Source of the DNA: Gloeothece verrucosa PCC 7822
Lineage (GTDB): Bacteria; Cyanobacteriota; Cyanobacteriia; Cyanobacteriales; Microcystaceae
Reading direction: 5' to 3'
Length of the DNA stretch: 64,000 nt
NCBI RefSeq assembly: GCF_000147335.1
Contig: NC_014501.1
Coordinates: forward strand, 4,418,001 to 4,482,000
The notes beneath the pieces were generated by a model that had not been told where the DNA came from, ran no database searches, and saw only the letters and a list, made by a program, of their open reading frames with translations. The translations under genes were made by a program, and so were the position numbers. Numbering within the stretch: the stretch's first letter is position 1; the number at the start of each line of letters is the position of its first letter. Shown here one piece after another: positions 16,686 to 26,230 of this stretch.

Positions 16686-17549
16686 ATGAGTGCTAAATCA
16701 GCCCGTTTTTACACGCTAATTTCAATTGGTGCCGCCCTAGCAACCATTGCTCTCAAATTTGGGGCTTACTGGTTCACAGGTTCAGTCGGGTTACTTTCAG
16801 ATGCTCTTGAATCAGGAATTAACCTCATCGCTGCCTTATTTGCTTTTTGGGCGCTGTCGTTAGCTGCTAAACCCCCTGATTTTGAACATCCTTTTGGTCA
16901 TTCTAAAGCGGAGTATTTTTCTAGTGGGTTAGAAAGTGCTTTAATTGTGGTAGCGGCGCTCAGTATTAGCGTAGCGGCTTGCGAACGTTTATTTAATCTT
17001 CAACCCTTAGAACAAATAGGAATTGGCTTAGGATTATCTCTAATCGCCACAGCAATTAACGCGGCAGTAGCTTGGGTTCTTTTGCGTGCGGGTAAACGTT
17101 TAAATTCAATTACCCTTCGCGCTGATGCTCACCACATTTTAACTGATGTCTGGACTTCGGTAGGAGTGGTTATTGGCATTCTTTTGGTTAAATTAACCGG
17201 TTGGTTGATAATAGATCCCATCATCGCGCTATTAGTAGCGGCTAATATTATTTTTACAGGCGTAAAACTGTTACGAGAAACGGCTTCTGCTTTGTTAGAT
17301 CATTCTTTATCAAGAGAAGATTTAAGAAAGATTACGGATATTTTTATGGTTTATGAAAATGACGAAATTCAATTTCAAGAACTGAGAACTCGTCAAGCCG
17401 GTATCAAACGTTTTATTTCTTTTAAAATTGTCGTGCCTGGAGAATGGACTGTCAAGCGTGGACATCAACTTTGTGAAGAGATAGAACAAGCCATTATTGA
17501 TGCTTTACCGACAACAGATATCAATACTCACTTGGAACCTAAAGGCTAA
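16686..17549 (+). CDS. Cation diffusion facilitator (CDF) metal transporter
   Basis: 287 residues with six membrane helices and a C-terminal cytoplasmic ferredoxin-like domain (from ~residue 207). The metal site residues are seen as Asp in LSDALES (helix 2) and His/Asp in HHILTD (helix 5). CDF proteins export Zn, Fe, Mn or Co in exchange for protons. The HxxxD form in helix 5 is typical of Zn- and Fe/Zn-type members, but the ion is not certain. The gene stands alone and is convergent with the response-regulator gene, with a degenerate palindromic repeat between. Confidence 0.88.
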   Translation: MSAKSARFYTLISIGAALATIALKFGAYWFTGSVGLLSDALESGINLIAALFAFWALSLAAKPPDFEHPFGHSKAEYFSSGLESALIVVAALSISVAACERLFNLQPLEQIGIGLGLSLIATAINAAVAWVLLRAGKRLNSITLRADAHHILTDVWTSVGVVIGILLVKLTGWLIIDPIIALLVAANIIFTGVKLLRETASALLDHSLSREDLRKITDIFMVYENDEIQFQELRTRQAGIKRFISFKIVVPGEWTVKRGHQLCEEIEQAIIDALPTTDINTHLEPKG

Positions 17550-17582
17550 GAGACTGTTTGCCAACTAAATCGGTAGGCTGGG

Positions 17583-17606
17583 GTGCAACGCTCGTGTTCC
17601 GCACTA
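17583..17606. repeat. Degenerate palindromic repeat, copy 3, overlapping a stop codon
   Basis: CTGGG is followed by GTGCAAC and GTTCCGCAC, a copy of the 8420 repeat with a two-base loss in the left arm and extra bases in the loop. Its right edge GCACTA supplies the TAG stop (17604-17606 on the reverse strand) of the response-regulator gene. Confidence 0.6.
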
Positions 17607-19022
17607 CTGTAGTGTAATGTTTTCCAATAAACAGTTACCAATAATCAGACAATCCCGTCCTTGCTCTTTAGCTTCATACAAGGCTCTATCGGCCGAAGCA
17701 ATTAAAATTTTAGGTGATAATTTTGGATAAGGAATTACACTAGCTACCCCAATACTTAAAGTAATATAGTTTTTATCTTTTGCAGTCTGATGAGGAATTT
17801 TCAGTTGCTGGACTTTCTCTTGAATGACTTTAGCAACGGTGATAGCGCCTTCAGTTGCAGTATTACCGAGAATAATGACAAATTCTTCCCCGCCATAACG
17901 AGCCACTAAATCGGTTGGACGTTTAACAGCACGGCTAATAGCTTTAGCAATTTCAATTAAACATTCATCTCCCTTTAGATGACCATAGGTATCATTATAT
18001 TTTTTAAAATAATCTACATCACAAAGAATTAAGGATAAAGGTTCTTGTTCCCGGCGACAGCGTTGCCATTCTTTCGCTAAAGTTTCATCAAAACAAAGAC
18101 GGTTAGCTACTCCGGTTAAACCATCAACTCTAGCCAGGCGTTGTAATTCTAATTCCATCAATTTCCGTTGTGTAATATCCCGCACGGTAATTGAGAAACC
18201 GTCCCCGAGTTTTAAGGCGATAAAATGATACCATCGTTCATCATTTTCTTTTTTATAAAAAAAATCTTTTTCTAAGGGTTTACCGGTTTTTACCACTTCG
18301 ACAAAATTATTAAATAATTTAGCATCAAGATTTTGTAAAAAAATTTTCAGCATAATTTTTCCGATCAACTTTTCTTTTTTATATCTCAACATTCTGGTCA
18401 TCACGGGATTGACTAAAAGACAGCGAAAATCGATAATTGCACCGGCTTGATCGCGGATTGATTGTAACGCGGCTATGCCATCCATAGAACTGTTTAAAAC
18501 ACTGTTAATTAACGCACGAGATTGATATAAAATTTCTTCTGTTTCTTTGCGTTTTTCTATTTCTGCTTGCAATTCTAATTCTTTTTCCTGACGCTTTTTT
18601 ATTTCAGCTTGTAACTGTTTTTTTTGTCTCTGAATGATCAATTGATTTTCGATCCGTGCCATTAGTTCCGCTTCTTGAAAAGGTTTAGTAATATAGTCTA
18701 CTCCCCCCACTTGAAAGGCTTTAACTTTACTAAATACTTCATCTAAAGCACTTAAAAAAATTATCGGTATTTCTGAAGTTTGGGCATCAGCTTTGATTCG
18801 TTCACAAAATTGATAGCCATCCATTTCTGGCATTCTAATATCTAATAAAATTAAATCAGGGAGAGTGGAATAAACGGCTTTTAAAGCACTATTCGCATTA
18901 ATAGCTTTTCGAATTTTATAACCTTTTTTAGCTAAAATTTCTGATAAAATACGTAAATTATTAGCTTGGTCATCAACAATTAAAATATTTTCAGATTGAT
19001 CCGTCTCATCGGGTGGGTTCAT
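17604..19022 (-). CDS. Response regulator with PAS and diguanylate cyclase (GGDEF) domains
   Basis: 472 residues. A receiver domain (1-125) has the acceptor Asp61 (LILLDIRMPEMDGYQF) and the conserved Lys in TKPF. A coiled coil spans ~130-170, a PAS domain ~170-290, and a GGDEF domain ~300-460 has an intact active site YGGEEF. It should make cyclic di-GMP when phosphorylated. Its ATG overlaps the stop of the upstream hybrid kinase by four bases, so the two are translationally coupled and very likely cognate partners. The stop codon lies in the edge of a dispersed palindromic repeat. Confidence 0.9.
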   Translation of the reverse strand: MNPPDETDQSENILIVDDQANNLRILSEILAKKGYKIRKAINANSALKAVYSTLPDLILLDIRMPEMDGYQFCERIKADAQTSEIPIIFLSALDEVFSKVKAFQVGGVDYITKPFQEAELMARIENQLIIQRQKKQLQAEIKKRQEKELELQAEIEKRKETEEILYQSRALINSVLNSSMDGIAALQSIRDQAGAIIDFRCLLVNPVMTRMLRYKKEKLIGKIMLKIFLQNLDAKLFNNFVEVVKTGKPLEKDFFYKKENDERWYHFIALKLGDGFSITVRDITQRKLMELELQRLARVDGLTGVANRLCFDETLAKEWQRCRREQEPLSLILCDVDYFKKYNDTYGHLKGDECLIEIAKAISRAVKRPTDLVARYGGEEFVIILGNTATEGAITVAKVIQEKVQQLKIPHQTAKDKNYITLSIGVASVIPYPKLSPKILIASADRALYEAKEQGRDCLIIGNCLLENITLQ

Positions 19023-22000
19023 TTTGCTTTTAACTGTTCAATAATTGTCGGAATTTCATCGATTTTAAATTGAGCAACTAAATGGGTTAAGGCTTTAGCT
19101 AAGTCAGTTTTATTTGAGGGTATTTTCTCAATCAAACTTAGCACTAACTCCTCATCTAAATCGATACTAGCTTGCTCAAGTTGCACTAACCATTGAAACG
19201 GCATACCTTGAAAACTTTCGGCAGTCAGCTTCAATTTAGATTGGGGTTTAGGCTCTCGAGGTTCTTGACTATAAATATAACGAACTCCTAAATGTTTAGC
19301 CATAATCTCAAAAATGGTCGATTGCTGAAAGGGTTTTCTGACGAAATCATCACAACCGCAAGAAAGAATGAGGGCTTTTTCTTCTTCTAAAACTGAGGCG
19401 GTGATAGCAATAATTACGGTCGCTTGGCTTTTGCGTTTAATATATTTAGTGGCTTCATAACCATTCATCACAGGCATTCTTATGTCCATCCAAATTAAAT
19501 GAGGTTGCCAATTTTTCCAAATAGCAATTGCTTCTAGACCCTGACAAGCTTCTTTAACTTCAAACCCGACAAAATTAAGCAACTTGGTTAACAATTTTCG
19601 ATTCTGAGATTGATCATCAACCACGAGAATTCTATAACGGGGTTGATTGGATTCAAGGGCAATAACACGGGATAAAGATAATGGGGTTAAGCGTGCAGTT
19701 GGCTCGCCTATATTCACTCTAATCGTAAAGCTAAAAGTGGTGCCAACACCGACTCGACTTTCAACGCTAAAATCTCCTCCCATTAATTGCACAAATTGGC
19801 GGCTAATGGCTAACCCTAACCCTGTGCCGTCTTGAGAGTTTTGACCGCTTTGAGTTTGACTGAATGTTTTAAACAGTAGGTCTAATTCGCTCTGAGCAAT
19901 TCCTACTCCGGTATCCTGCACCCTAAATAATAATGTTGTCGGCGTTTTTGCTTCAGTTTGAACATAAACCCCTATTTTTCCCACATGGGTAAACTTGAGG
20001 GCATTGCTGAGGAGATTGATTAAAACTTGGCGTAATTTGACCTCATCGGTGTTAACATATCGAGGCACATCGGCAGGGATTTCAAAATTAAGTTTTAATC
20101 CTCGAGTGGCGGCTTCTAAATCAAACATCTCGTCTATTTCACCTAATAGGTGATAGAGGTCAAAATCCTTGGGGTTTAATGTGGTTTTTCCCGCTTCAAT
20201 TTTGGCAATAGTTAAGATATTATTGATTAGATTCAGGAGATATTCGCCACTGCGGTTAATAATTTCTACATTTTCTTGATCTGCCGCCGATAAATCACCC
20301 GAAGCGGCCATCAGTTGGGAAAACCCTAAAATCGCATTTAGGGGACTTCGCAATTCATGACTCATATTAGCGATAAAGGTGCTTTTAGTTTGGTTAGCTA
20401 CTTCGGCTTTTTCCTTAGCTTGGGCGAGTTCTGCGGTTCGTTGGTTCACTTGTGCTTCTAGGGTGCGGTTATAGTCGGCCAGAATTTGCTCGGTTTGTTT
20501 ACGTTGAGTAATGTCTTGAAAAGCGGCTATAGCATAGACGATATTTCCCATTTCATCATAAATCGGTGTTGCCCAAACTTCTAGAGGGACAATTTTATCG
20601 AGTTGATGGAGTTCCATATCTTCAACGTAAGTGGTTTTTCCCTTTAAAGCACGAGCAATGGGTAAAGCGTCTGTGGGATAGAGTTCAAGGGTTCCTGCTT
20701 GATAAGTGTGGTAGGCTTGGGTTAATTGCTCCATTTCGGCTTCTAAGGGGCTAGAAATCCCTAATAGCTCTAGGCTTTTTCGATTAGCGTAGTACAGCTT
20801 TCCTTTGGTATCGTGAACAGAAATACCTACAGGCACAGCTTCGAGAAACTGACTCAAACGATGTTGAGAGTTGTGCAGTTGGGCAAAGGTTTTTTGCAGT
20901 TGCTCCGCCATCATATTGAAGGATTTAGCCAGTTCTCCGAGTTCATCAGTACGATTAACCGGTACGGTTTTATCCCATTCTCCTTGGGCAATATTTTTAG
21001 CCGCTTGATTTAATTTTAAAATCGGTTGAGTGACCCAACGAGTTGTTAAAACACCGAGAACTATAGCGATTAACAAGGCCAATACCGATAAAATTATTGT
21101 TGTCTGGGTATTAGCGTCAATATTTGCCATAAAGTCCGATTCAGGAATCACTACCACCGTGAGCCAATTTAACCCTCTGTCTCGTTGAGTCGGAATCACT
21201 TGTAAAAAGTAGCGCTGATGATTCACTGTAAAGCTGGTATCATAATGTCCCTTAATCTGCCGAAAATCGGCAAAAGAATGTAATAAAAATTCAGTGGCAC
21301 TTCGAGTTAAAAAATTCTCACTTTTCAGCGCGGCTTTTCGTCGTCTTTTCGGATCGAGATTTTTGGCTCTAGTGGTTTCTACCTGTTGGGTAAAGGGGGT
21401 TTCTCTGGTGGATGTTGCGATGAGAAAGCCTTGTTCATCAATGATAAATGCTTCGCCGCTTTTGCCAATTTTTAAACTCTCTAAAAAATCTCCCATCTGT
21501 TCGAGATGAAAGGTAGATGACACTACGCCTTTAAATTCTTTATTCTGATTATAAAAAGGGGAAAAGTAAGCCAGCATCAGTAAGGGTTGGTTTTGCCCTC
21601 TCACCGCAGAAACTACCATGCGCCAAGAGGGTTTTTTTGAGTTTTTCGTGGCTGTATACCAAGGATCATTAGGGGGATCTTTATAGGGATCGTAGGAATG
21701 GCTGGAAATTAATTGAATTTTTTGCTGTTTATTATTGAGTTGATAATTTTCGATTTTTCCCCTTGTGGATGGATCGTACAGTCTTAAAATAATTGAACCA
21801 TCATCAAGCCTTTCCATCGCTCTAAATTTTTTTTTATCGTTGGTGATCATGACTGCACTCAGTTGTCTAAAAATATGGATTTGTTGCCACAAAACTGTTT
21901 CGAGTGCTGGTAAATCTTGTGAATCTAAAATATTTTGCTCGAGAAGGCTTGCATTATTTTGGACGACTTGTTCTAAAATATTAATATAGCTGTCTAAATT

Positions 22001-22180
22001 TTGCTCGATGCGATAGCCGATTTCATTCATTAAGTGATAAGCTAATTCTTCTACGGCTTTTTGTCCATTTCTAAATGATAAATATCCCACTAACCCCACT
22101 GTGCCAAAAATTTGCAGCACAAAGGGAGCAATGAAGATAAAATGCAGAGGGAGTTTAGTGATAATACGACTTAAAAACAT
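19019..22180 (-). CDS. Transmembrane hybrid histidine kinase (Cache-HAMP-PAS-HisKA-HATPase-REC)
   Basis: 1053 residues. A membrane helix near 12-32, a ~320-residue extracellular sensor of double-Cache type, a second helix at ~355-378, HAMP, PAS (~445-560), a coiled coil, HisKA with His608 in NMSHELRSPLNAILGF, HATPase (GTGLGLAISRQFVQLMGG), and a receiver with HLIWMDIRMPVMNGYEA. About 70 helical residues follow the receiver and resemble an Hpt-like or dimer extension, without a clear phosphoacceptor His motif. It probably senses a small extracellular ligand and passes phosphate on to the diguanylate cyclase encoded by the overlapping downstream gene. Confidence 0.9.
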   Translation of the reverse strand: MFLSRIITKLPLHFIFIAPFVLQIFGTVGLVGYLSFRNGQKAVEELAYHLMNEIGYRIEQNLDSYINILEQVVQNNASLLEQNILDSQDLPALETVLWQQIHIFRQLSAVMITNDKKKFRAMERLDDGSIILRLYDPSTRGKIENYQLNNKQQKIQLISSHSYDPYKDPPNDPWYTATKNSKKPSWRMVVSAVRGQNQPLLMLAYFSPFYNQNKEFKGVVSSTFHLEQMGDFLESLKIGKSGEAFIIDEQGFLIATSTRETPFTQQVETTRAKNLDPKRRRKAALKSENFLTRSATEFLLHSFADFRQIKGHYDTSFTVNHQRYFLQVIPTQRDRGLNWLTVVVIPESDFMANIDANTQTTIILSVLALLIAIVLGVLTTRWVTQPILKLNQAAKNIAQGEWDKTVPVNRTDELGELAKSFNMMAEQLQKTFAQLHNSQHRLSQFLEAVPVGISVHDTKGKLYYANRKSLELLGISSPLEAEMEQLTQAYHTYQAGTLELYPTDALPIARALKGKTTYVEDMELHQLDKIVPLEVWATPIYDEMGNIVYAIAAFQDITQRKQTEQILADYNRTLEAQVNQRTAELAQAKEKAEVANQTKSTFIANMSHELRSPLNAILGFSQLMAASGDLSAADQENVEIINRSGEYLLNLINNILTIAKIEAGKTTLNPKDFDLYHLLGEIDEMFDLEAATRGLKLNFEIPADVPRYVNTDEVKLRQVLINLLSNALKFTHVGKIGVYVQTEAKTPTTLLFRVQDTGVGIAQSELDLLFKTFSQTQSGQNSQDGTGLGLAISRQFVQLMGGDFSVESRVGVGTTFSFTIRVNIGEPTARLTPLSLSRVIALESNQPRYRILVVDDQSQNRKLLTKLLNFVGFEVKEACQGLEAIAIWKNWQPHLIWMDIRMPVMNGYEATKYIKRKSQATVIIAITASVLEEEKALILSCGCDDFVRKPFQQSTIFEIMAKHLGVRYIYSQEPREPKPQSKLKLTAESFQGMPFQWLVQLEQASIDLDEELVLSLIEKIPSNKTDLAKALTHLVAQFKIDEIPTIIEQLKAK

Positions 22181-22397
22181 TTTTAGGCAGTCATGGGAAA
22201 ATTAAAATCCAATCAGCAGAAAGTTGGAGAAATTTTGGTTAATGCCAAAATACTCCTATTTTTGCTATGAATGAAATAATTTTATCTGCCCAAAAAATAG
22301 TCAGGTGTAGCTTAGAGTCATCATGGTTTGATTATTATTATAGCACTGGGTTAAGGGATAAGGGTTAGCGGCTAACGGTGCGACAATTTAGGGGTTT

Positions 22398-23315
22398 CTA
22401 CCTACCCAAAAATCCCTTAATTTTTCTTCGAATTTGCTGCCACTGACTGGGAGGTTTTTTCAGTTGAGAATCTTCGGGGGGGTGTGCCTCACCTAGATAA
22501 CGGTAATATTTCCAAATATCCCAATAAGGACAACCCGGTTCTATCCGGATACCGGCCCAATGTAAATATTGTAAAGGTTGGTCAGCTTTGGGATCGATTA
22601 ATATATTTTCTTGTCGGATAAAATGGGGAGTTCCCGCCCAATTTCCGGGAGCTTTTTCAAATTTTCTCACCAGATTAAAACGACGCTGAATTCTTTTGAG
22701 AATCATATAATTAATAATCGGCTGGTCAGAGGTTTTTTGAGAAAAATCAAAATAATCCGGATGGGCGGCACATTCGGCAAAAGTCTCATATAAATCTTGT
22801 TCAGAAATCAAATTCTTTTTCGAGGCCCAAAATCCTCCATTAAATAAATCTAATAATTCTTGCTCGTTAAATATATTTTCTTCTCTAACTATCGGATTAA
22901 AAACATTGCTAATTCCCGCTTTATGCTGATAATCACAGCAGAGGAAATCATAATCCTTGAAATAATTAAGATTGTCAATAATTTTTTCAAAAACGACAAT
23001 ATCAGTATCAATATAAAGAAATTCATCAAATTCGCCAAACCAGCAGGATTGTTTCCGAAATTGATTAGGACGGGCAAAAAATTTATCGCCAAAAATTTCA
23101 AATAATTTTTGAGATAGGCGTTCGATAAATTCTAAATCTTGATAAAGATTAACGGCATACTTGTCTTTTAAAAGTTGAGCTATTTCTTGATAATTATCAT
23201 CATAAGGAATCAAAGTAATAGGGGTTTCTTGATCGTATAACCGAATACTATTTAAAAGAGCGATGGCTTGGTCAATCACTCGGTCATTAGCCGTAATATA
23301 TATCCCGCGACTCAT
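22398..23315 (-). CDS. Glycosyltransferase-like protein (nucleotide-diphospho-sugar fold)
   Basis: 305 residues. It begins with a Rossmann-like strand (GIYITANDRVIDQAIALLNSI) and has a DxD-type metal/nucleotide site in FLYIDTDIVVF near residue 100. This is the layout of GT-A glycosyltransferases. It is a paralogue of the next gene upstream (23336-24334): both have the ANDRV..LLNSI start, the DxD block, and an ending with YLHW/YIHY and KYYRYLGE or HYRYLKE. The three neighbouring genes on this strand look like one operon for a surface glycan or glycoconjugate. Acceptor and sugar are unknown. Confidence 0.7.
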   Translation of the reverse strand: MSRGIYITANDRVIDQAIALLNSIRLYDQETPITLIPYDDNYQEIAQLLKDKYAVNLYQDLEFIERLSQKLFEIFGDKFFARPNQFRKQSCWFGEFDEFLYIDTDIVVFEKIIDNLNYFKDYDFLCCDYQHKAGISNVFNPIVREENIFNEQELLDLFNGGFWASKKNLISEQDLYETFAECAAHPDYFDFSQKTSDQPIINYMILKRIQRRFNLVRKFEKAPGNWAGTPHFIRQENILIDPKADQPLQYLHWAGIRIEPGCPYWDIWKYYRYLGEAHPPEDSQLKKPPSQWQQIRRKIKGFLGR

Positions 23316-23335
23316 GATTTATCCTTGTTGCTGCT

Positions 23336-24334
23336 TTAATTGATTCTCAATTTTTTTAAAATCCGTTCTCCTAAACTTAAAGGAGGAGACTGTTCATACC
23401 ATTGAGGTTTAGAGGTAAACTGAGGCCGTTTTTCCGGTTCTTTCAAATAACGATAGTGTAAAAAGATATCTCGGTAAGGGAAATCTAGATTTTTTCCGTT
23501 ACAGACTTGACTAAAAACCTGAGAAGACAGGCCAATATAATGAATATAAGTTAAGGGTTTTTCCTGATCATAAAGGATATGATCTTTAGCTTGGAAATGA
23601 CTAGAAGTCACACAGCAACCCGTTCTCTGTTCTTTGGGTAACTCTAGAGCAAAATTATAAATAGAAGCACCTGACTTCATCATCATATAATTGACCAGGG
23701 TTTGGTCCGGTGCCATCGGATAGAGAATTTCTGCGTCTCCTGCAAGCAGTTGAGCAATTAATTTTTCTCTCTTGTCTTGGGGAAATAACCCTTTTTTAGA
23801 GGCATAGAATCCCGAACAAAAAATTTGTTTTTCAACTCGTTCCTCTTCAAAAACCTCTAATAATTTTGGTGAGGATACCTCATAAACATGGGTGGGGTCT
23901 TTGTGTTGAAAATCATAAACAACACAGTGGTAGTCATGGAGTTTTTTAAAAACAAACTCAACCGAGTTCATTAATAAAGTATCAGCATCCATGTACAAAA
24001 AGCGTTCAAAAGGCCCATCAAAAGCACAATAACGTCGATGAGTTCCGAAACGATGATAACCCGTACTGCCGGCGCGTTGCCAGCGTTCTCGGGCAGAGGG
24101 ATGAGTATCCCAAACCCGACGAGCAAATTCGTCCCAACTGGCCATAGATACTTGATCATCATATAACTGTACGTTAGGACGTTGGGCAATTTCAGCCGTA
24201 ATACGGTCTAAGTTATCATCATAGGGATAGACACAGACGGGGGTGTTTTCCCCTGAAATGACCTCAATACTATTGAGTAAAGCCACCAATTGGTCGTAAA
24301 CTCGATCATTAGCTAAGGTACAAATTCCATCCAT
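23336..24334 (-). CDS. Glycosyltransferase-like protein, paralogue of the downstream gene
   Basis: 332 residues. N-terminus GICTLANDRVYDQLVALLNSI and the DxD block FLYMDADTLLMNS near residue 120 mark a GT-A fold glycosyltransferase related to the protein at 22398-23315, from which it is separated by 20 bases. Family members in cyanobacteria often occur as tandem pairs, as here. Its start codon is next to a degenerate TTAGTTA/TTAGAAC heptamer stretch (24333-24352). The sugar donor and acceptor cannot be told. Confidence 0.7.
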   Translation of the reverse strand: MDGICTLANDRVYDQLVALLNSIEVISGENTPVCVYPYDDNLDRITAEIAQRPNVQLYDDQVSMASWDEFARRVWDTHPSARERWQRAGSTGYHRFGTHRRYCAFDGPFERFLYMDADTLLMNSVEFVFKKLHDYHCVVYDFQHKDPTHVYEVSSPKLLEVFEEERVEKQIFCSGFYASKKGLFPQDKREKLIAQLLAGDAEILYPMAPDQTLVNYMMMKSGASIYNFALELPKEQRTGCCVTSSHFQAKDHILYDQEKPLTYIHYIGLSSQVFSQVCNGKNLDFPYRDIFLHYRYLKEPEKRPQFTSKPQWYEQSPPLSLGERILKKLRIN

Positions 24335-24347
24335 TAGTTATTAGAAC

Positions 24348-25298
24348 TTAGAATTGAGTGACGTAATCAGATAGCCATGCCAGGAGATTAAGCTTATGCA
24401 GGATAATTTGTCTAGCTTCTGCAATGGCCGCTTTCGCTTCATGCCAAGCATCTAAACTAGCTGTTACTTCTCTAATATAAGCTAGTCCTTTCTCATCTAA
24501 ACTAGGCAAACGCAAAAAGCTACCCGGCGGCAATAATTTATCGGCGGCACTTCCCCCATAATAAATGGGCAAACACCAAGCCAGCAAAGCATCCCACAAT
24601 TTCTCACTCACATAGAGGTCATTTTCGGCATAATTTTCAATTGACAAATTGTAATAATAGGGGGCCATGCCATACCATTTATTTTGCAGTGTGCCGTATC
24701 CTCCCAAGTTGGGCGCTAAATTTCGCCCATATAAATCAAAGTCAATGTTATTGTCTCTGAGCAATTGAATAAAAGCTAGACGCTTACGATGATTTTCGGT
24801 GCGATCTATTCCGGAAGTAATCCAACAACAGGGTTTAATTTTTTCCGGCGGACTCATTTCATTTAGCTCTTGAAATGTGTTACCGACATACCAAATAGCC
24901 GGCATATAATCCGGTTTAGGGGCAAGCTCATCAGGCCCAGTTACATAACCACAATATTGACTTGCACAACTGTAGTTATATTGATTGGTTTCTAACACTT
25001 CCTCTAGGGGAGGTTCTCTTAATGAATAAATTCGGCGCTCGATCGGAACGTTTTTAAAAGATAAAGCCGCCGCTTTGGCTGATGGGGGTTTACGCCAGCT
25101 TTTCCACCAAGGGCTAGGGGGTTGAGGTTTAGGAAAATCAAACTGATACAAAAGTAAAAAATCCGGTTGCTCTGCTGTGGCGAGCATTTGAATGTTGCCC
25201 CATACTCCGAAAGGATGGGGGGTTTGTTTCCAAAGCCAATCTCTTTGATGACCCAGCCCTTGGTAGCTGCTGATTATGCCTACAATTTTTTTACTCAT
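24348..25298 (-). CDS. GT10-like (fucosyltransferase-type) glycosyltransferase
   Basis: 316 residues. The C-terminal half carries the GT10 donor-site pattern: FDLYGRNL, then YYYNLSIENYAENDLYVSEK and LWDALLAWCLPIYYGG. In bacterial alpha-1,3/4-fucosyltransferases this block binds GDP-fucose. The N-terminal half is variable, as usual in GT10. It is first in a three-gene reverse-strand run (13 bases to the next gene), so the operon likely decorates one glycan. Fucose is the expected sugar by family; this is not proven. Confidence 0.75.
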   Translation of the reverse strand: MSKKIVGIISSYQGLGHQRDWLWKQTPHPFGVWGNIQMLATAEQPDFLLLYQFDFPKPQPPSPWWKSWRKPPSAKAAALSFKNVPIERRIYSLREPPLEEVLETNQYNYSCASQYCGYVTGPDELAPKPDYMPAIWYVGNTFQELNEMSPPEKIKPCCWITSGIDRTENHRKRLAFIQLLRDNNIDFDLYGRNLAPNLGGYGTLQNKWYGMAPYYYNLSIENYAENDLYVSEKLWDALLAWCLPIYYGGSAADKLLPPGSFLRLPSLDEKGLAYIREVTASLDAWHEAKAAIAEARQIILHKLNLLAWLSDYVTQF

Positions 25299-25354
25299 CT
25301 TTTGATTGGGTTGAATGATTCTTCGAAATTGAGGTAAAATGGAGAATTGTACAG

Positions 25355-25380
25355 TTGACTATACTAAGTTAGTATATTGT
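25355..25380 (+). promoter_or_regulatory. Palindrome in front of the PSRP-3 gene
   Basis: TATACTAAGTTAGTATA at 25360-25376 is a perfect inverted repeat (8-base arms, one central G). It overlaps a -35-like TTGACT at 25355-25360 and lies 17 bases before the TTG start of PSRP-3. It may be an operator or part of a promoter; this is inferred from symmetry only. Confidence 0.45.
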
Positions 25381-25392
25381 TTGGAGGAATAA

Positions 25393-25704
25393 TTGGATTC
25401 AAGATTTATTTTAAAAGTGCTTTGGTTAGATGCTAATGTGGCGATTGCAGTCGATCACGTTGTGGGTAAAGGCACAAGTCCCTTAACCGCTTATTTTTTC
25501 TGGCCACGAAATGATGCTTGGCAGCAATTAAAAGATGAGCTTGAGGCCAAACATTGGATCTCTGAAAATGAGCGCATTGACGTTCTCAACAAAGCCACAG
25601 AAGTGATCAATTTTTGGCAAGATTTACGTAACCAAGGCAAAAGTATTCCTATGCCTGAAGCTCAATCTAAATTTCCTGAAGTCGTCTTTACCGGCAGTAA
25701 TTAA
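25393..25704 (+). CDS. ycf65: Probable 30S ribosomal protein PSRP-3 (Ycf65)
   Basis: 103 residues. The sequence [20 protein letters not shown] followed by [20 protein letters not shown] is the conserved core of the plastid-specific ribosomal protein PSRP-3/Ycf65, shared by cyanobacteria and chloroplasts and bound to the 30S subunit. No ATG precedes the conserved region; the start is TTG at 25393, supported by GGAGG at 25383-25387 with a five-base spacer. A palindrome overlaps the promoter region and a clear terminator follows. Confidence 0.9.
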   Translation: MDSRFILKVLWLDANVAIAVDHVVGKGTSPLTAYFFWPRNDAWQQLKDELEAKHWISENERIDVLNKATEVINFWQDLRNQGKSIPMPEAQSKFPEVVFTGSN

Positions 25705-25729
25705 ATTGAGCTTTTTAAGGAAATTTGCG

Positions 25730-25762
25730 GGGCAGATGAGAATTCTGCCCTGAGTTTTTTTT
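25730..25762 (+). terminator. Rho-independent terminator after PSRP-3
   Basis: GGGCAGA (25730-25736) pairs with TCTGCCC (25744-25750) around TGAGAAT, followed by TGAG and eight T. It lies 25 bases after the PSRP-3 stop and just before the convergent end of the ATP synthase epsilon gene. Confidence 0.8.
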
Positions 25763-25775
25763 CAGGTCTTGTTGC

Positions 25776-26192
25776 CTAAATTTGAACAAAGCCGCCGGCG
25801 GCTTGATAACGCGCTCTAGCTCGTTTCCAGGCTTGTTCAGCTTGAATGATCTTTTGGCGCTCCCCACTGCGAGTTGCTTCGTCTAAACGACTTTGCGCTT
25901 CACTCCATTCTTTTTGGGCTGCCTCTTTGTCAATGTTTACGCCTACATCAGCCGCATTGACGAGAATTTTTACCTCATTATTTTCGATTTCAGCGAATCC
26001 CCCCATCACGGCAATGGCTTGCCAATCTTTAGAGGGGCGGACGCGAACGACACCGGTATTTAAGGCCGTCAGCAGGGGGGCGTGTCCGGTCAGAATTCCC
26101 AATTGTCCTGTGGTGCTAGGCAGAATCACTTCTTGAGCTTCATCGTCCCAAACAATTTTGTCTGGGGTAATTATCCGCACTGATAATGTCAT
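25776..26192 (-). CDS. atpC: ATP synthase F1 subunit epsilon
   Basis: 138 residues, normal length. The N-terminal beta sandwich begins [20 protein letters not shown], with [22 protein letters not shown], followed by a C-terminal two-helix part (~90-135). It belongs to the central stalk of F1 and regulates ATP hydrolysis in thylakoids. It follows the beta gene on the same strand with a 116-base gap, the beta-epsilon pair standard in cyanobacteria and chloroplasts (there called atpB-atpE). Confidence 0.95.
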   Translation of the reverse strand: MTLSVRIITPDKIVWDDEAQEVILPSTTGQLGILTGHAPLLTALNTGVVRVRPSKDWQAIAVMGGFAEIENNEVKILVNAADVGVNIDKEAAQKEWSEAQSRLDEATRSGERQKIIQAEQAWKRARARYQAAGGFVQI

Positions 26193-26230
26193 TGCTGTTC
26201 GTTGTGAGTGGTTAATTGTCAGCAGGAGGC

